Notes: generated from the sequence alone by a model not told the origin. A stretch of DNA of 64,000 nt from an uncultured Bacteroides sp. (GCA_949289295.1 CASENM010000030.1:48577-112576); one strand, 5' to 3'. Shown: positions 21,401 to 30,375, counted from the first letter of the stretch. Program-made: numbers and translations.

Positions 21401-21752
21401 GTGTTGCAGCATCTTCCTGCAACACTACATTCAGAGTCTGTCCGGTCCATTTTATTTCTTTTGTAGCATAACCGATGTAACTGATTGAAATGATGTCGCC
21501 TTGTTTTACATTGGGTAAAGTGAAGTTTCCGTCAAGGTCTGTTATCACACCGTTGGTAGTGCCTTTTACTACAACAGAAGCACCGATGACAGTTTCTCCG
21601 GCAGCATTCTTTACTACGCCGGTACATGCCTTGTTCTGTTGCATCGCGTCTGCTTCATCGGCCTTCATGATGGAAGGTGACGCATTTGCCGCTCCTGTAG
21701 CCAGACAGCCGAGGAATAGCATCATGCTGATAGACTTGAAATTTTTTCGCAT
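18409..21752 (-). pseudogene. SusC/RagA TonB-dependent transporter with one-base frameshift
   Basis: Outer-membrane importer of the SusCD pair, about 1,110 codons if repaired. The N-terminal part (21752 to about 20630) has a signal peptide, a carboxypeptidase-regulatory-like domain (GVVKNAAGETVIGASVVVKGTT), a TonB-box-like EVVVLAYG, and the plug. Near 20627-20630 the minus strand has four G where the continuing frame needs five: TCC GGG GTA reads SGV, whereas TCC GGG GGT would give SGGNDRGKYYAGLGYYD. The original frame stops at 20514 and the barrel continues in the next frame (18409 to about 20630), ending LFGLNVTF. Possible causes are a true null mutation, phase variation, or a sequencing error. 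A NanO-like sialic-acid porin is inferred from context. Confidence 0.85.
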
Positions 21753-21928
21753 AAAGGTTGAGATTTAAATTAGTGTTTTTGAGAATTCATACTTGTCTTT
21801 AATGTTGACTTCAGTTTATATGATACAGGTCAGCGCAAGGTTCGTGTATGTATATTGATTTTATGGCTTTTCTCATTCTAATTCTAAGGTTTCTTTAAAT
21901 ATTATATGTTGATTATGCTTTAATGATG

Positions 21929-21959
21929 CAAATATATATATTATTTTTAAAATAAGCAA
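21929..21959 (-). promoter_or_regulatory. Putative susC promoter
   Basis: Minus strand TTGC (21956-21959), 19 bp, then TATATTTG (21929-21936): a good Bacteroides -33/-7 pair. It implies a leader of about 165 nt before the susC ATG and transcription separate from the nan genes upstream. The surrounding AT-rich sequence contains no gene. Confidence 0.6.
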
Positions 21960-22113
21960 TATTTAACCACGTGTATTTTATTAAGTGCATTGGGTTCCCT
22001 TGTGCTGATTTTTAAACTTGGCGGTTCCTTTGTCCTTCTTTTGTTAATCTGTGGGGTAGATACTCGGACGGTATACAATGTTTATTTTGTTTATGTCAGG
22101 TATGTCTATAAGA

Positions 22114-22271
22114 AAAGACTGTCTCAAATTGAAAAAGACTTATCCTTTTGTCATCTAAATCTAAAGGAGCGGCGGATTTCAATCACATAAAGCGGATTAT
22201 GCGAGATGCTTCACTTCGCTTGGCATGACATTACTTTTTGATAGTCAAATCTAATTTGAGGCAGCCTCTTC
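22114..22271. repeat. MITE-like intergenic repeat with terminal inverted repeats
   Basis: The left arm AAAAGACTGTCTCAAATT (22114-22130 region) pairs imperfectly with AATTTGAGGCAGCCTCTT (22253-22270), about 14 of 18 positions. The roughly 120-bp interior has its own palindromic elements (TGTCATCT near 22149 and GGCATGACA near 22222). It lies downstream of the sialidase and upstream of the susC promoter. It may end sialidase transcription. The arm wording is shared with the simple hairpin at 58939-58988. Confidence 0.6.
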
Positions 22272-22304
22272 TGCTATTCCGGTCTGTTGGACGGAAAGAG
22301 CGGT

Positions 22305-23930
22305 TTATTTGATTATATCCTTCAGCTTGATGCTTTGGAAAGTCATGTGGGCTACGCTGCTTTCATAGAGTATTCCGATTGTTTCCTTGTCAATCATCGT
22401 GAGGCATGAATACCCCCAATTATAGCCTTCGTCAAGAAGAAGCTGATGTTCCGGTTTCCAAGTCTTGCCTCCGTCCAGACTGATTTTGATTGTAATGTCT
22501 TTCCGGGCATTTGTGGTGTTGGGGTTAGAGAAAATCAGCAAATCTTTTCCCAGAACATTGTCTTTGGCTTTTACACTGATGAGGCTGGCCATGCAGACCG
22601 GTTCAATCAGTGCAGAGCGCGAAGATTCATGTTCTTTCCATGTTTTTCCAAAATCGTCAGTGGTATATATGGCCCGGCTTCCGCCACGGTTGTCTCTCAT
22701 GTTGAGCATCAGGGTTCCAGGCTCAAGTTCGGCCACCTGTGCTTCTGTCGTGTTGGTACGGGCATAGTTGTGGATGGTCCATGTTTTTCCTCGGTCTTTA
22801 CTGTACATGATGCCTGCATTGGGGATGCGTGTTTTGTCGATGAACTGAATGGGGAATACCAGTGTACCGTCGTCCATGGTGATGCCTCTTCCCGGGCCTT
22901 GGAGCAGGAAATACCATTCCGGGAGCTTCACTTGTTCGGTAATGTTTATCGGGGCTGACCAGGTCTTTCCGTCATCGGTACTTTTCGCCATCACCAGTTG
23001 GGCGGTATGGTTCAGGTCCATTCCCGGATGTGAACTCCACCATGCACGTTGGTTGCCCATTCCGTGGGTCCATGCAGCTACAATCCATACGGTATTTGTT
23101 TTCGTGTCAACCAGAATGGACGGGTCGCCTACACCGTTCTGTGCAGACGGAAGTCCGTCATATTCGCCAAACGATAAGGGAAGGCGCATCTTTTCCCATG
23201 TCTTTCCACCGTCTGTACTTCTGCTAAGACCTATGTCAATATGTTCCTGCAGGTCGACGCTGCTGTTGTAGCGAACATCATATACACCTAGCAGAGTACC
23301 CTTGTTGGTCGTGACCAGTCCGGGTATGCGGAAAGCTGCCGAGCCGTCATCTCCGGCGTGGCGGACACCTACTCCCATTCTTCTTACGACTGCACGTTCA
23401 TCTGTATTCTTGACAGGAATTGTTTCTCCGTCTCCTTTTATTCGGGTGATTTCAGCGCTGATTTTTGTATCCAGCGGTGCGGAAGGTTTCATCTCTATGC
23501 TGACCCAGAAGAAGTTATATCCGGGGAACAGTTTCTGCTTCCCTTCCAGTGTGACTGTGTTTGCAGTAGGAGTGACTTCTGACTTCTTTATGGAATACGA
23601 AGGATTGGCCGCCAGTGTATGTCCTGGATTGTGGCTCGATATATATTCCACAGGAGCAAAACGTTTTTTTCCTCTGTCTTGTGGGGCCTCGGTCCCGCTG
23701 TAGTACAGCTTTACTGATTTGATTTGCGACAGGTCCCCTCCCTTGTCGAAAGTAAGGGTGACATTGTCCAGTGTCTTTGTCTGTTTTGCGTCCAGACGCA
23801 TATAGAGCAACACGTTGTCGTGTCTTTCTATCAGAATAGGCACTTGAGGTGCTTTCACAAAGACTGTATCGGATGCTTGCAGGCTGATGAATGAAACGAA
23901 TCCGATAAATAAGGAGATTAATTTCTTCAT
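22305..23930 (-). CDS. nanH: Exo-alpha-sialidase, GH33
   Basis: Exported enzyme releasing terminal sialic acids from mucin and other host glycans. The 541 residues begin with a signal peptide (MKKLISLFIGFVSFISLQAS). A beta-sandwich N-terminal domain occupies about residues 25-170. The six-bladed propeller opens with the FRIP motif (AAFRIPGLVTT), whose Arg belongs to the catalytic triad, and carries five Asp-box repeats: STDGGKTW, STDDGKTW, SKDRGKTW, TDDFGKTW, SLDGGKTW. It is the last gene of the leftward nan unit, 37 bp after the transporter, and supplies free sialic acid for the genes upstream. Confidence 0.93.
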   Translation of the reverse strand: MKKLISLFIGFVSFISLQASDTVFVKAPQVPILIERHDNVLLYMRLDAKQTKTLDNVTLTFDKGGDLSQIKSVKLYYSGTEAPQDRGKKRFAPVEYISSHNPGHTLAANPSYSIKKSEVTPTANTVTLEGKQKLFPGYNFFWVSIEMKPSAPLDTKISAEITRIKGDGETIPVKNTDERAVVRRMGVGVRHAGDDGSAAFRIPGLVTTNKGTLLGVYDVRYNSSVDLQEHIDIGLSRSTDGGKTWEKMRLPLSFGEYDGLPSAQNGVGDPSILVDTKTNTVWIVAAWTHGMGNQRAWWSSHPGMDLNHTAQLVMAKSTDDGKTWSAPINITEQVKLPEWYFLLQGPGRGITMDDGTLVFPIQFIDKTRIPNAGIMYSKDRGKTWTIHNYARTNTTEAQVAELEPGTLMLNMRDNRGGSRAIYTTDDFGKTWKEHESSRSALIEPVCMASLISVKAKDNVLGKDLLIFSNPNTTNARKDITIKISLDGGKTWKPEHQLLLDEGYNWGYSCLTMIDKETIGILYESSVAHMTFQSIKLKDIIK

Positions 23931-23967
23931 GGTGTGTATTCAAATTAAAGTTTGGTTCAATTGTTGT

Positions 23968-25200
23968 TTATTCCACATTGTCTGTTTTCGGACGCAGAAA
24001 ATAAAGTTGTGCGCACAGGGCGGCCGCCACGATGATGGCAAGCATGGCAAATCCCAGTCCCAGATTTCCGCCATCGCTCCATTGTCCGAGCAGGTCGGTG
24101 ATGAAAGCTCCGGCAAACACCCCGGTCATATTCATGATGCCGTAGGCTGTGGCACGTTGTTTCGCGGATACAAACTGGCAAAGGATGGGCATGTTGTTGG
24201 CATCAAAGATTCCGTATCCGATGCCGAACAGAAGCCCGGCACCTACTACTGATACGATGTGATGTCCGAAGCCTAGCAGGAGTAACGACGGAATGGTCAT
24301 TCCCAGTCCGATGGCTCCCGTATAGACTCGTCCGCGCAGGTTTTTCTGCACCCATCGGTCAGAGAGGCTGCCGCCTATGATCACGCCGATGAAAGAAGAT
24401 ACCGCGATGGTGATGGTCGACATGGGACCGGCCTGTGACATCGGAAGATTCAGGCTTTCGGCAAACAGTGTCGGCAACCAGTTCTTTGTGGCCCATCCGG
24501 GCAGACTTGGTGCGGCGAAATAGAACAGGATAACCCAGAAAGCAACATTGCTGAACAATGCTTTCAAGCCTTTTCCCAAGCTTTCTTTATTGGGGGCTTC
24601 CTGAAGCGGCTTGTCAGGAACGGTCATGGTTTTCTTGTCTTTCAAGAAGAGCATCAGTATGACAGCATAGGCGATTCCGATGATACCGAACCAATGGAAA
24701 GTGGTATGCCAGGAGAATGCCGCCGCTACGGTGGCGCCGAATCCACCGATGGCCTGGCCCGTATAAAGTCCTGTCATGTGGATACCTATGGCCAGTGATC
24801 GTGAACGCCCCGTGTGGTAGTCTGCTATGAGTGAAAGCCCGGCCGGGATGTACAGTGCTTCACTGACTCCCATCAGCGCGCGCAGAAAGAATATCTGGTT
24901 ATAGGTATCGGCAATTCCCATCAGATAAGTGACGGCTGACCATACGAAAAGGCTTCCCACTATCAGCCATTTCCGGTTGAGCCGGTCGGCTATCATTCCG
25001 GCAAACGGACTCATCAGTCCGTAAATCCATAAGAATGCAGCCATCAGGCGTCCGAAATTGGTGGCCGACTGCAGTTCCACGATGTCCATCTGCATAGCGT
25101 CCTTCATGGTGCTCAGCATCTGGCGGTCCATGTAGTTCAGCAGAGCCACTCCCCACAGCAGGGCTACTACGACCCAAGGATATATCTTTGTATTTTTCAT
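23968..25200 (-). CDS. nanT: MFS transporter, probable sialic acid transporter
   Basis: Inner-membrane major-facilitator protein of 410 residues with about 12 hydrophobic segments. The first has NYMDRQML, a motif shared by the anion:cation symporter/NanT/ExuT-like branch, and IADRLNRKWLIVGSL follows TM2 as the MFS A-motif. Proton-coupled uptake of N-acetylneuraminate is inferred from its place between the epimerase and sialidase genes, the same set as the nanLET locus known in Bacteroides fragilis. A 222-bp gap with a large nested stem-loop separates it from nanE. Confidence 0.85.
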   Translation of the reverse strand: MKNTKIYPWVVVALLWGVALLNYMDRQMLSTMKDAMQMDIVELQSATNFGRLMAAFLWIYGLMSPFAGMIADRLNRKWLIVGSLFVWSAVTYLMGIADTYNQIFFLRALMGVSEALYIPAGLSLIADYHTGRSRSLAIGIHMTGLYTGQAIGGFGATVAAAFSWHTTFHWFGIIGIAYAVILMLFLKDKKTMTVPDKPLQEAPNKESLGKGLKALFSNVAFWVILFYFAAPSLPGWATKNWLPTLFAESLNLPMSQAGPMSTITIAVSSFIGVIIGGSLSDRWVQKNLRGRVYTGAIGLGMTIPSLLLLGFGHHIVSVVGAGLLFGIGYGIFDANNMPILCQFVSAKQRATAYGIMNMTGVFAGAFITDLLGQWSDGGNLGLGFAMLAIIVAAALCAQLYFLRPKTDNVE

Positions 25201-25271
25201 GAGTATATGTGCTAAAGTAAATGAAGTATTTGTCTTTGTTTGAACATGAGGAGTGTAATTACAGGATGATT

Positions 25272-25413
25272 GTAGAAGAAATGCCTTGACAGAAAACGGC
25301 TGTCAAAGGATAATGCCATTCCGGGCAGCGTGAAGAATCCGATATGGGATATTTGTTTCCCGGATTCTTCACTGTAATCCGGAATGGCAAAATGGCTGGA
25401 AAATTTCTTCTAC
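25272..25413. repeat. Large nested stem-loop between nanE and nanT
   Basis: Three concentric perfect arm pairs: GTAGAAGAAAT/ATTTCTTCTAC (25272-25282/25403-25413), TGCCATTCCGG/CCGGAATGGCA (25314-25324/25379-25389) and GTGAAGAATCCG/CGGATTCTTCAC (25330-25341/25361-25372). A side hairpin TTGACAG/CTGTCAA (25286-25292/25300-25306) is present. The structure begins 10 bp after the nanE stop. It could set differential mRNA levels within the operon or be a mobile palindromic element. Confidence 0.8.
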
Positions 25414-25422
25414 CGTCCGGTA

Positions 25423-26607
25423 TCATTCTCCTGCCAGTATTTCCTGGCATAGTGTGTGTGCCTTGGTCATCATTCGCGGAATGTGGAACGGCCCCTTGAA
25501 CAGATTCCCTTTGGCGGGTTGGGCCACAGAGCCGTCACGGTGAAGATAACCATACCATTCTCCGTATTCATGGTCGGGGAAGTGGGCGTATGTCCATTCG
25601 CTGATCTGACGGTGCATCTGCAGATATTTTTCGTCTCTTGTCAGCTTGTAGGCATATAAGGTGGCGATGATGGATTCGGTTTGGGGCCACCAGAACTTCA
25701 TGTCCTGTGAATAATCTTGTGCGGGCAGGTTCCGGCAGTCTCTGAAGTTGATGATGCCTCCGTATTTCTTGTCCCATCCCCATTCCCAGGACCAGTCGAA
25801 TATTTGCAGGCCCAGGTCAATCAGTTCCTTGTCGTTTCCGCGGTCATGTGCCACATCAAACAGGAACCATGATGTTTCGATGCAATGTCCGGGATTGATG
25901 GTCCGTCCGTTGATGGTGTCGATGAATTCGCCGTTCGGTCCTACCGTTTCCAGCAGGGCTTTGAATTCCGGATGGATGAAATAGGTTTTCAACGCATGCA
26001 GCGACTCGTCAATCTGTCGGTCCAGTTCCGGGTCACTGATTACTTTCTTGATACGGCTGGCCACGTTGATCATAATCATCGTGATGGAATGTCCCTGCAT
26101 TTCTACGGTAGGCAGGTATTTGGGCTCCAATATGCCCGGAGTGTTCAGGAAACGTCTCATGTCCTTGAATATGTCCAGCGCTTTCTGCGCATAGGTCTGG
26201 TCGCCTGTGGCAAGGGCATATTCGGCCATGGCGATGGCTGCGAAACTTTCCGAGAACACGTATCTTCTTTTTCTTAGCGGTGTTCCGTCGGCCATGACTT
26301 CGAAATACATCCTTCTGTCGTTGTCGAAGCAATGTTTTTCAATGAAGTCGAGCGTGCATTTGGCCGCGTCCAGCCATTCCTGTTTCCGCTCGATATGGTT
26401 GTAGGCGAAGCAGCAGGTAAAGGCAAATCTTCCCTGGAACCAGACAGATTTGGTGGAGTCCATCAGCTCTCCTTTACGGTCTACACATGTGTAGATACCT
26501 CCATGCACCTTGTCAAGGCCATGTTCCATCCAGAATGGCATGATGTTGGTCAGCATATCCTCTTTATAGAGGTCGGACCAGTAATTGAGATAATGATTGA
26601 TATTCAT
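25423..26607 (-). CDS. nanE: N-acylglucosamine 2-epimerase (AGE family)
   Basis: Converts ManNAc, released by the lyase, to GlcNAc, the Bacteroides-type step replacing ManNAc kinase. The 394 residues fit the AGE (alpha/alpha)6-barrel: HGGIYTCVDRKGELMDSTKSVWFQGRFAFTCC near residue 35 contains the conserved W-x-Q-G-R substrate-site segment. GHCIETSWFL (mid-C-terminal) and FWWPQTESIIA carry the conserved His/Glu region. It follows the lyase by 6 bp on the same strand and is probably translated from the same mRNA. Confidence 0.93.
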   Translation of the reverse strand: MNINHYLNYWSDLYKEDMLTNIMPFWMEHGLDKVHGGIYTCVDRKGELMDSTKSVWFQGRFAFTCCFAYNHIERKQEWLDAAKCTLDFIEKHCFDNDRRMYFEVMADGTPLRKRRYVFSESFAAIAMAEYALATGDQTYAQKALDIFKDMRRFLNTPGILEPKYLPTVEMQGHSITMIMINVASRIKKVISDPELDRQIDESLHALKTYFIHPEFKALLETVGPNGEFIDTINGRTINPGHCIETSWFLFDVAHDRGNDKELIDLGLQIFDWSWEWGWDKKYGGIINFRDCRNLPAQDYSQDMKFWWPQTESIIATLYAYKLTRDEKYLQMHRQISEWTYAHFPDHEYGEWYGYLHRDGSVAQPAKGNLFKGPFHIPRMMTKAHTLCQEILAGE

Positions 26608-26613
26608 GGCGGT

Positions 26614-27531
26614 TTAGAATTTGTTGCAGCGTTCAAAGAAATTGATGGCCTCCAGTTCGGCTTTCATGCGAGCCTCTTCTTCGTCTGTCATGTTCTGGAA
26701 CGGCGTGCGGTTTTTCCCCAGGTCCAGGCCGATAAGTTTCATGATGCGTTTGCCTGCTACGATGTTTCCACGGTAGTGGCAGATTACATTGATGACAGCC
26801 TGGGAGAAATTTTGCAGTTCACGTGCCTTCTCCAGATCGTTGTTGTTCCAAGCCTCGATGATTCCTACCAGATTCTTTCCGTTGTAGTTGGTGGTTCCGC
26901 CGATTCCTCCCTGGGCACCTCCCATGGCCAATGCCGGAAGAATGGTTTCGTCCTGTCCGTGGAGCATGTCGTATTTCCCGTTCTTGTACAGGCGGCATTG
27001 GTTGTATTCATAGATACTTTCGTAGGTATATTTGATGCCCGCAAAGTTCGGGATACGTCCGTCCACTGCTTCCAGAAAAGCGGGCATGGGGAGATAGGCT
27101 CCGTTGAATGCCGGTATATGATAGTAATAGAAAGGCAGGTCGGGCGCTCCGGCAGCGATTTCCTCACAATATTTCACCAGTTCCTCTATTCTTCCCACTT
27201 TCGGAAAAGGAGGTGCCATCGCTCCGATTCCCCAGGCTCCTATTTTTTGCGCATGTTCGGCCAGCATTCTGCTTGCTTTCACGCAGCAGCTTCCTACGTG
27301 GACAATTACCTTGAAGCCTTCGGGTGCCGCTTCAATCCATCGTTCGGCCAGTTTCATCCTTTCTTCTTCTGTCAGCATATAGCCTTCGCCCGACGATCCG
27401 TTGATGAATACGCCTTTCAGGCCGTTTTTGGCCAGCATCTGCGCATATTTCTCAATTGGTTCATAATTTACTTCTCCATTTTCGTAAAAGGGAGTAAACG
27501 GTGCATCGATTAACCCAATGATTCTTTCCAT
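26614..27531 (-). CDS. nanA: N-acetylneuraminate lyase
   Basis: Aldolase cleaving sialic acid to ManNAc and pyruvate (called nanL in Bacteroides). The 305 residues show the DHDPS/NAL TIM-barrel: GVFINGSSGEGYMLTEEERM near residue 40 (the conserved GSTGE-type pyruvate loop, here GSSGE), the tyrosine in FYYYHIPAF, and FAGIKYTYES with the Schiff-base lysine. A -33/-7 pair lies directly upstream (27568-27598), so the gene has its own promoter in addition to read-through from the mutarotase gene. Confidence 0.93.
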   Translation of the reverse strand: MERIIGLIDAPFTPFYENGEVNYEPIEKYAQMLAKNGLKGVFINGSSGEGYMLTEEERMKLAERWIEAAPEGFKVIVHVGSCCVKASRMLAEHAQKIGAWGIGAMAPPFPKVGRIEELVKYCEEIAAGAPDLPFYYYHIPAFNGAYLPMPAFLEAVDGRIPNFAGIKYTYESIYEYNQCRLYKNGKYDMLHGQDETILPALAMGGAQGGIGGTTNYNGKNLVGIIEAWNNNDLEKARELQNFSQAVINVICHYRGNIVAGKRIMKLIGLDLGKNRTPFQNMTDEEEARMKAELEAINFFERCNKF

Positions 27532-27567
27532 ATCTGTTTGTTTAATAAAATTATTTATTTAATTCGG

Positions 27568-27598
27568 CAAATATAGATATATTTGTTTTATAATGCAA
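27568..27598 (-). promoter_or_regulatory. Putative promoter of nanA-nanE-nanT-nanH
   Basis: Minus strand TTGC (27595-27598), 19 bp, TATATTTG (27568-27575), about 37 bp before the nanA ATG. The spacing equals that of the susC promoter. Confidence 0.6.
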
Positions 27599-27617
27599 TA
27601 TTGATTGAATATATTTT

Positions 27618-28721
27618 TTATATAGTAGGTATTTTTGACATGGGGAAAATAATAATATTGGGCGTTCTGACGCCTGGTTTTATTTCGCCGCATATCATGT
27701 AGAGGTGGTTTTTGTGGAGGAGGATGACTCCTCCTGCGCGGGCCATTCCGGGAATGTCCGGACAGATTCTCCATTTCTTTTCCGTGTAATTGTAGAGCAG
27801 GATGTCATCATTGAACCTGTACCATTCCGGTGTGTGCCTCATGTAGTCTTTGTCGGCTTTTCCTTCAATTGCATTCTTGAAAATGCGGTAGTTGACTCCG
27901 CCGGTAAAGATGAGGCGGTTTTGTGTTTGTGTACCTGTTCCTCCGGTCAGGCAGCGTTTTTCCCCGTCCTGTTCATCGGGAATGCTTGATTCGTAAGTCC
28001 ATTCTTCTTTCCCGGGGTCAAATTTCAGCATGTCAGTGGAAAGAATGCTTTCCTTGTTGGATTCGGACGGTGCCTGGAAACCTCCGGTCAGATAGAGTTG
28101 TTTGCCGTCGTTTACGAGAATAGGCTGTGAGCGTTGTGGCCCGGGATAAGAAGGCAGTTCTTCCCAGGAGTCTTCCGAGTGCAGGTTGAGCCGGAGTAGA
28201 ATCTGCTTGCTGTTTTGCTGGTTTCCGCCGGTAATATAGACCGTGTCACCGATGGATGTGGCTGACGCATTGTTGATAGCCAGTGGTAAAGAGGGCAGTC
28301 GGCGGATGGAGAAGCCTTTTTTCTTTTCTTCATCCTTTTCAATAAGGAATACGTCGGTCAGGGATGCATCGGTGTTCATTCCCCCGATGCAGACCAATCC
28401 TTTTGACGTTTCTGCAGTACAGCCGTATGCGATGGGTTGGGGGAAGTCGACTGTCCGTATCCATTCCGGTGAAGCGGAAGCGGTGTGTATGGCATAGCAT
28501 TGGTTGTAGTACACTTTACTTCCTCCGTCGGCTGCGGGTTTATCGGGAAAGTTGCATCCTCCGCCTACCACCAGCCAGTCTCCTATGAATCCGGCAAATG
28601 GAGCTGAAACACCTTGTGTGATAGGATAGTCGGGTATTTGCGGCGGATTTTCCGGATGGGACTGGGCATTTGCGTTTTGCAGGATGGAGATGAGGGTAAG
28701 GATAAGAAGCAGTTTGTTCAT
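27618..28721 (-). CDS. Cyclically permuted mutarotase, NanM-like kelch protein
   Basis: Exported protein of 367 residues with a signal peptide (MNKLLLILTLISILQNANAQ) and kelch-type propeller repeats: VCIGGMNTDASL, VYITGGNQQNS, LYLTGGFQAPS, LIFTGGVNYRI, LYMICGEIKPG. This matches the cyclically-permuted mutarotase family related to NanM, which speeds alpha/beta anomerisation of N-acetylneuraminate in the periplasm. It is first in the leftward nan series, divergent from the ROK regulator, and 86 bp upstream of nanA. The substrate is inferred from context. Confidence 0.85.
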   Translation of the reverse strand: MNKLLLILTLISILQNANAQSHPENPPQIPDYPITQGVSAPFAGFIGDWLVVGGGCNFPDKPAADGGSKVYYNQCYAIHTASASPEWIRTVDFPQPIAYGCTAETSKGLVCIGGMNTDASLTDVFLIEKDEEKKKGFSIRRLPSLPLAINNASATSIGDTVYITGGNQQNSKQILLRLNLHSEDSWEELPSYPGPQRSQPILVNDGKQLYLTGGFQAPSESNKESILSTDMLKFDPGKEEWTYESSIPDEQDGEKRCLTGGTGTQTQNRLIFTGGVNYRIFKNAIEGKADKDYMRHTPEWYRFNDDILLYNYTEKKWRICPDIPGMARAGGVILLHKNHLYMICGEIKPGVRTPNIIIFPMSKIPTI

Positions 28722-28852
28722 ACTGTGATGGTTTAAGTCGGTTATTCGGGATGATGAATTTAGTTGTTGATTGAGCGCAGTGGTATAGATCCCTTTAATT
28801 TTTCAGGGTGTTGCGGAGAAGTGCCCGGCCGGTTGGTCCTCTGTGTTCAATC

Positions 28853-28860
28853 CAAACATA
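28853..28860 (-). promoter_or_regulatory. Putative -7 box for the nan operon
   Basis: Minus strand TATGTTTG, about 130 bp upstream of the mutarotase ATG. No clear -33 was found. It lies in the divergent region (28722-29010) shared with the ROK regulator, where that repressor would be expected to bind. No strong palindrome was seen there by eye. Confidence 0.45.
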
Positions 28861-28941
28861 TAAATCTTCATTAATAGGGACTAAAATAGTGATAAAAATC
28901 TGATTCTCCTAATTTTTATGCATTTGTTTTTCGATTTATGG

Positions 28942-28972
28942 TTGTTGCATTCACTAAATTTCTGTATTTTAG
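28942..28972 (+). promoter_or_regulatory. Putative promoter of the ROK regulator
   Basis: TTG (28942-28944), 20 bp, TATTTTAG (28965-28972, one mismatch to TAnnTTTG), 38 bp before the ATG at 29011. Confidence 0.45.
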
Positions 28973-29010
28973 CAATCTCTTATAGTTGAAAGATTTAAAG
29001 CGAGTTAAAA

Positions 29011-30219
29011 ATGGTACATAGATTAATAGAGGAGCTGGAGTGTGGAACGAAAAGTACGATGACCCAGAAGCGGATCATTGCCTATTTGATGCGCAATCAT
29101 TTTTCTACTATTCCGGATTTGGCGAAAGATGTAGATTTAAGTGTGCCTACTGTGACCAAATTTGTCATGGAGATGGTAGAATCTGGCTATATTGTCAATT
29201 ATGGCAAGCAGGAAACCAGCGAAGGCAGGCCGCCCAACGTGTACGGGTTGAACCCTGGGGCGGCTTATACGGTCGGTGTGGATATCAGGGCGTTTTGTCT
29301 GCATATCGGTCTTATGAATTTTACGGGCGATATTGTAGACGCGGAGCTGGGGCTGGAATGTTGTCTTGAAAACAGTCCGGCTGGTCTTGAGACGCTGGTA
29401 GAGCATATCCGGAATTTTATCGAATGTCATGAAAGTGTCAAGGACAAGATTCTCCAGGTCGGTGTGAATATTTCCGGAAGGGTGAATCCGGAGGAAGGAT
29501 ACAGTTATAGCATGTTCAATTTTGAAGAACGTCCTTTAAGTGAGGTGTTGAGCGACAAGCTGGGGATTCCGGTACGTATTGACAACGACACCCGTGCCAT
29601 GGCTTACGGAGAAATGTTGAAGGGGGTGGTGAAAGCTGAAAAAGACATTGTCTTCATCAATTTAAGCTGGGGGCTCGGCGCGGCGTTTATCATTAACGGA
29701 AAGATGTATGAGGGGCGTTCCGGTTTTTCCGGGGAGTTCGGGCATTTTAGTGTGTTCGACAATGAAATCATTTGTCGTTGCGGTAAAAAGGGGTGTCTGG
29801 AGACGGAAGTGTCAGGACAGGCTTTGCACCGTCTTTTGTGTGAAAAGGTAAAAGAGGGGCAGAACTCGATTCTGGCGAAGAAAATTCTTTCTTCCACGGA
29901 GGAAGTGACGCTTGAAGAGATTGTGGAAGCCACCAACAAGGAGGATATGTTGTGTATCGAGCTGGTGGAGGAAATCGGACGTAAACTGGGACGGTATCTG
30001 GCAGGACTGATCAATCTGTTTAATCCGGAACTGGTGGTTATCGGAGGAACGTTGGCGCGTACGGAAGATTATATCCTGCAACCTGTGAAGACTGCCGTCA
30101 GAAAATATTCCCTGAATCTCGTCAACCGTGATTCTGCCATCGTGCTTTCGAAGCTGCAGAACAAGGCGGGAGTGGTAGGCGCCTGCCTGCTGGCACGCAA
30201 CAGTCTGTTCGAGGTGTGA
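29011..30219 (+). CDS. ROK-family transcriptional regulator of the sialic acid locus
   Basis: A protein of 402 residues. The N-terminal winged helix-turn-helix (residues about 18-70, RIIAYLMRNHFSTIPDLAKDVDLSVPTVTKFV) is followed by a sugar-kinase-like ROK domain with the zinc motif CRCGKKGCLE and a phosphate-binding LINLFNPELVVIGGTL segment. It is divergent from the mutarotase and nan genes, so it is most likely the sensor of a sialic-acid catabolite such as ManNAc or GlcNAc derivatives that controls them. A NagC/NanR-like repressor role is inferred; activation cannot be excluded. It ends at a terminator (30252-30307). Confidence 0.88.
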   Translation: MVHRLIEELECGTKSTMTQKRIIAYLMRNHFSTIPDLAKDVDLSVPTVTKFVMEMVESGYIVNYGKQETSEGRPPNVYGLNPGAAYTVGVDIRAFCLHIGLMNFTGDIVDAELGLECCLENSPAGLETLVEHIRNFIECHESVKDKILQVGVNISGRVNPEEGYSYSMFNFEERPLSEVLSDKLGIPVRIDNDTRAMAYGEMLKGVVKAEKDIVFINLSWGLGAAFIINGKMYEGRSGFSGEFGHFSVFDNEIICRCGKKGCLETEVSGQALHRLLCEKVKEGQNSILAKKILSSTEEVTLEEIVEATNKEDMLCIELVEEIGRKLGRYLAGLINLFNPELVVIGGTLARTEDYILQPVKTAVRKYSLNLVNRDSAIVLSKLQNKAGVVGACLLARNSLFEV

Positions 30220-30251
30220 CGGCAAGACACGTTTGTGTCGGTGGAATGAGG

Positions 30252-30307
30252 AAATGAGAATGTGCGCCATGTGTTCAATTGTCTACCTGGGGCACATTCT
30301 CATTTTT
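30252..30307 (+). terminator. Terminator of the ROK regulator gene
   Basis: AAATGAGAATGTGC (30252-30265) pairs with GCACATTCTCATTT (30292-30305), followed by T. It comes about 30 bp after the ROK stop. Confidence 0.85.
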
Positions 30308-30375
30308 GTATCCGGTTCATTTCAGATTGATGAATACTCTGTGGCGAAATGTGTGTGATTGTCGAAGATTTGTTG

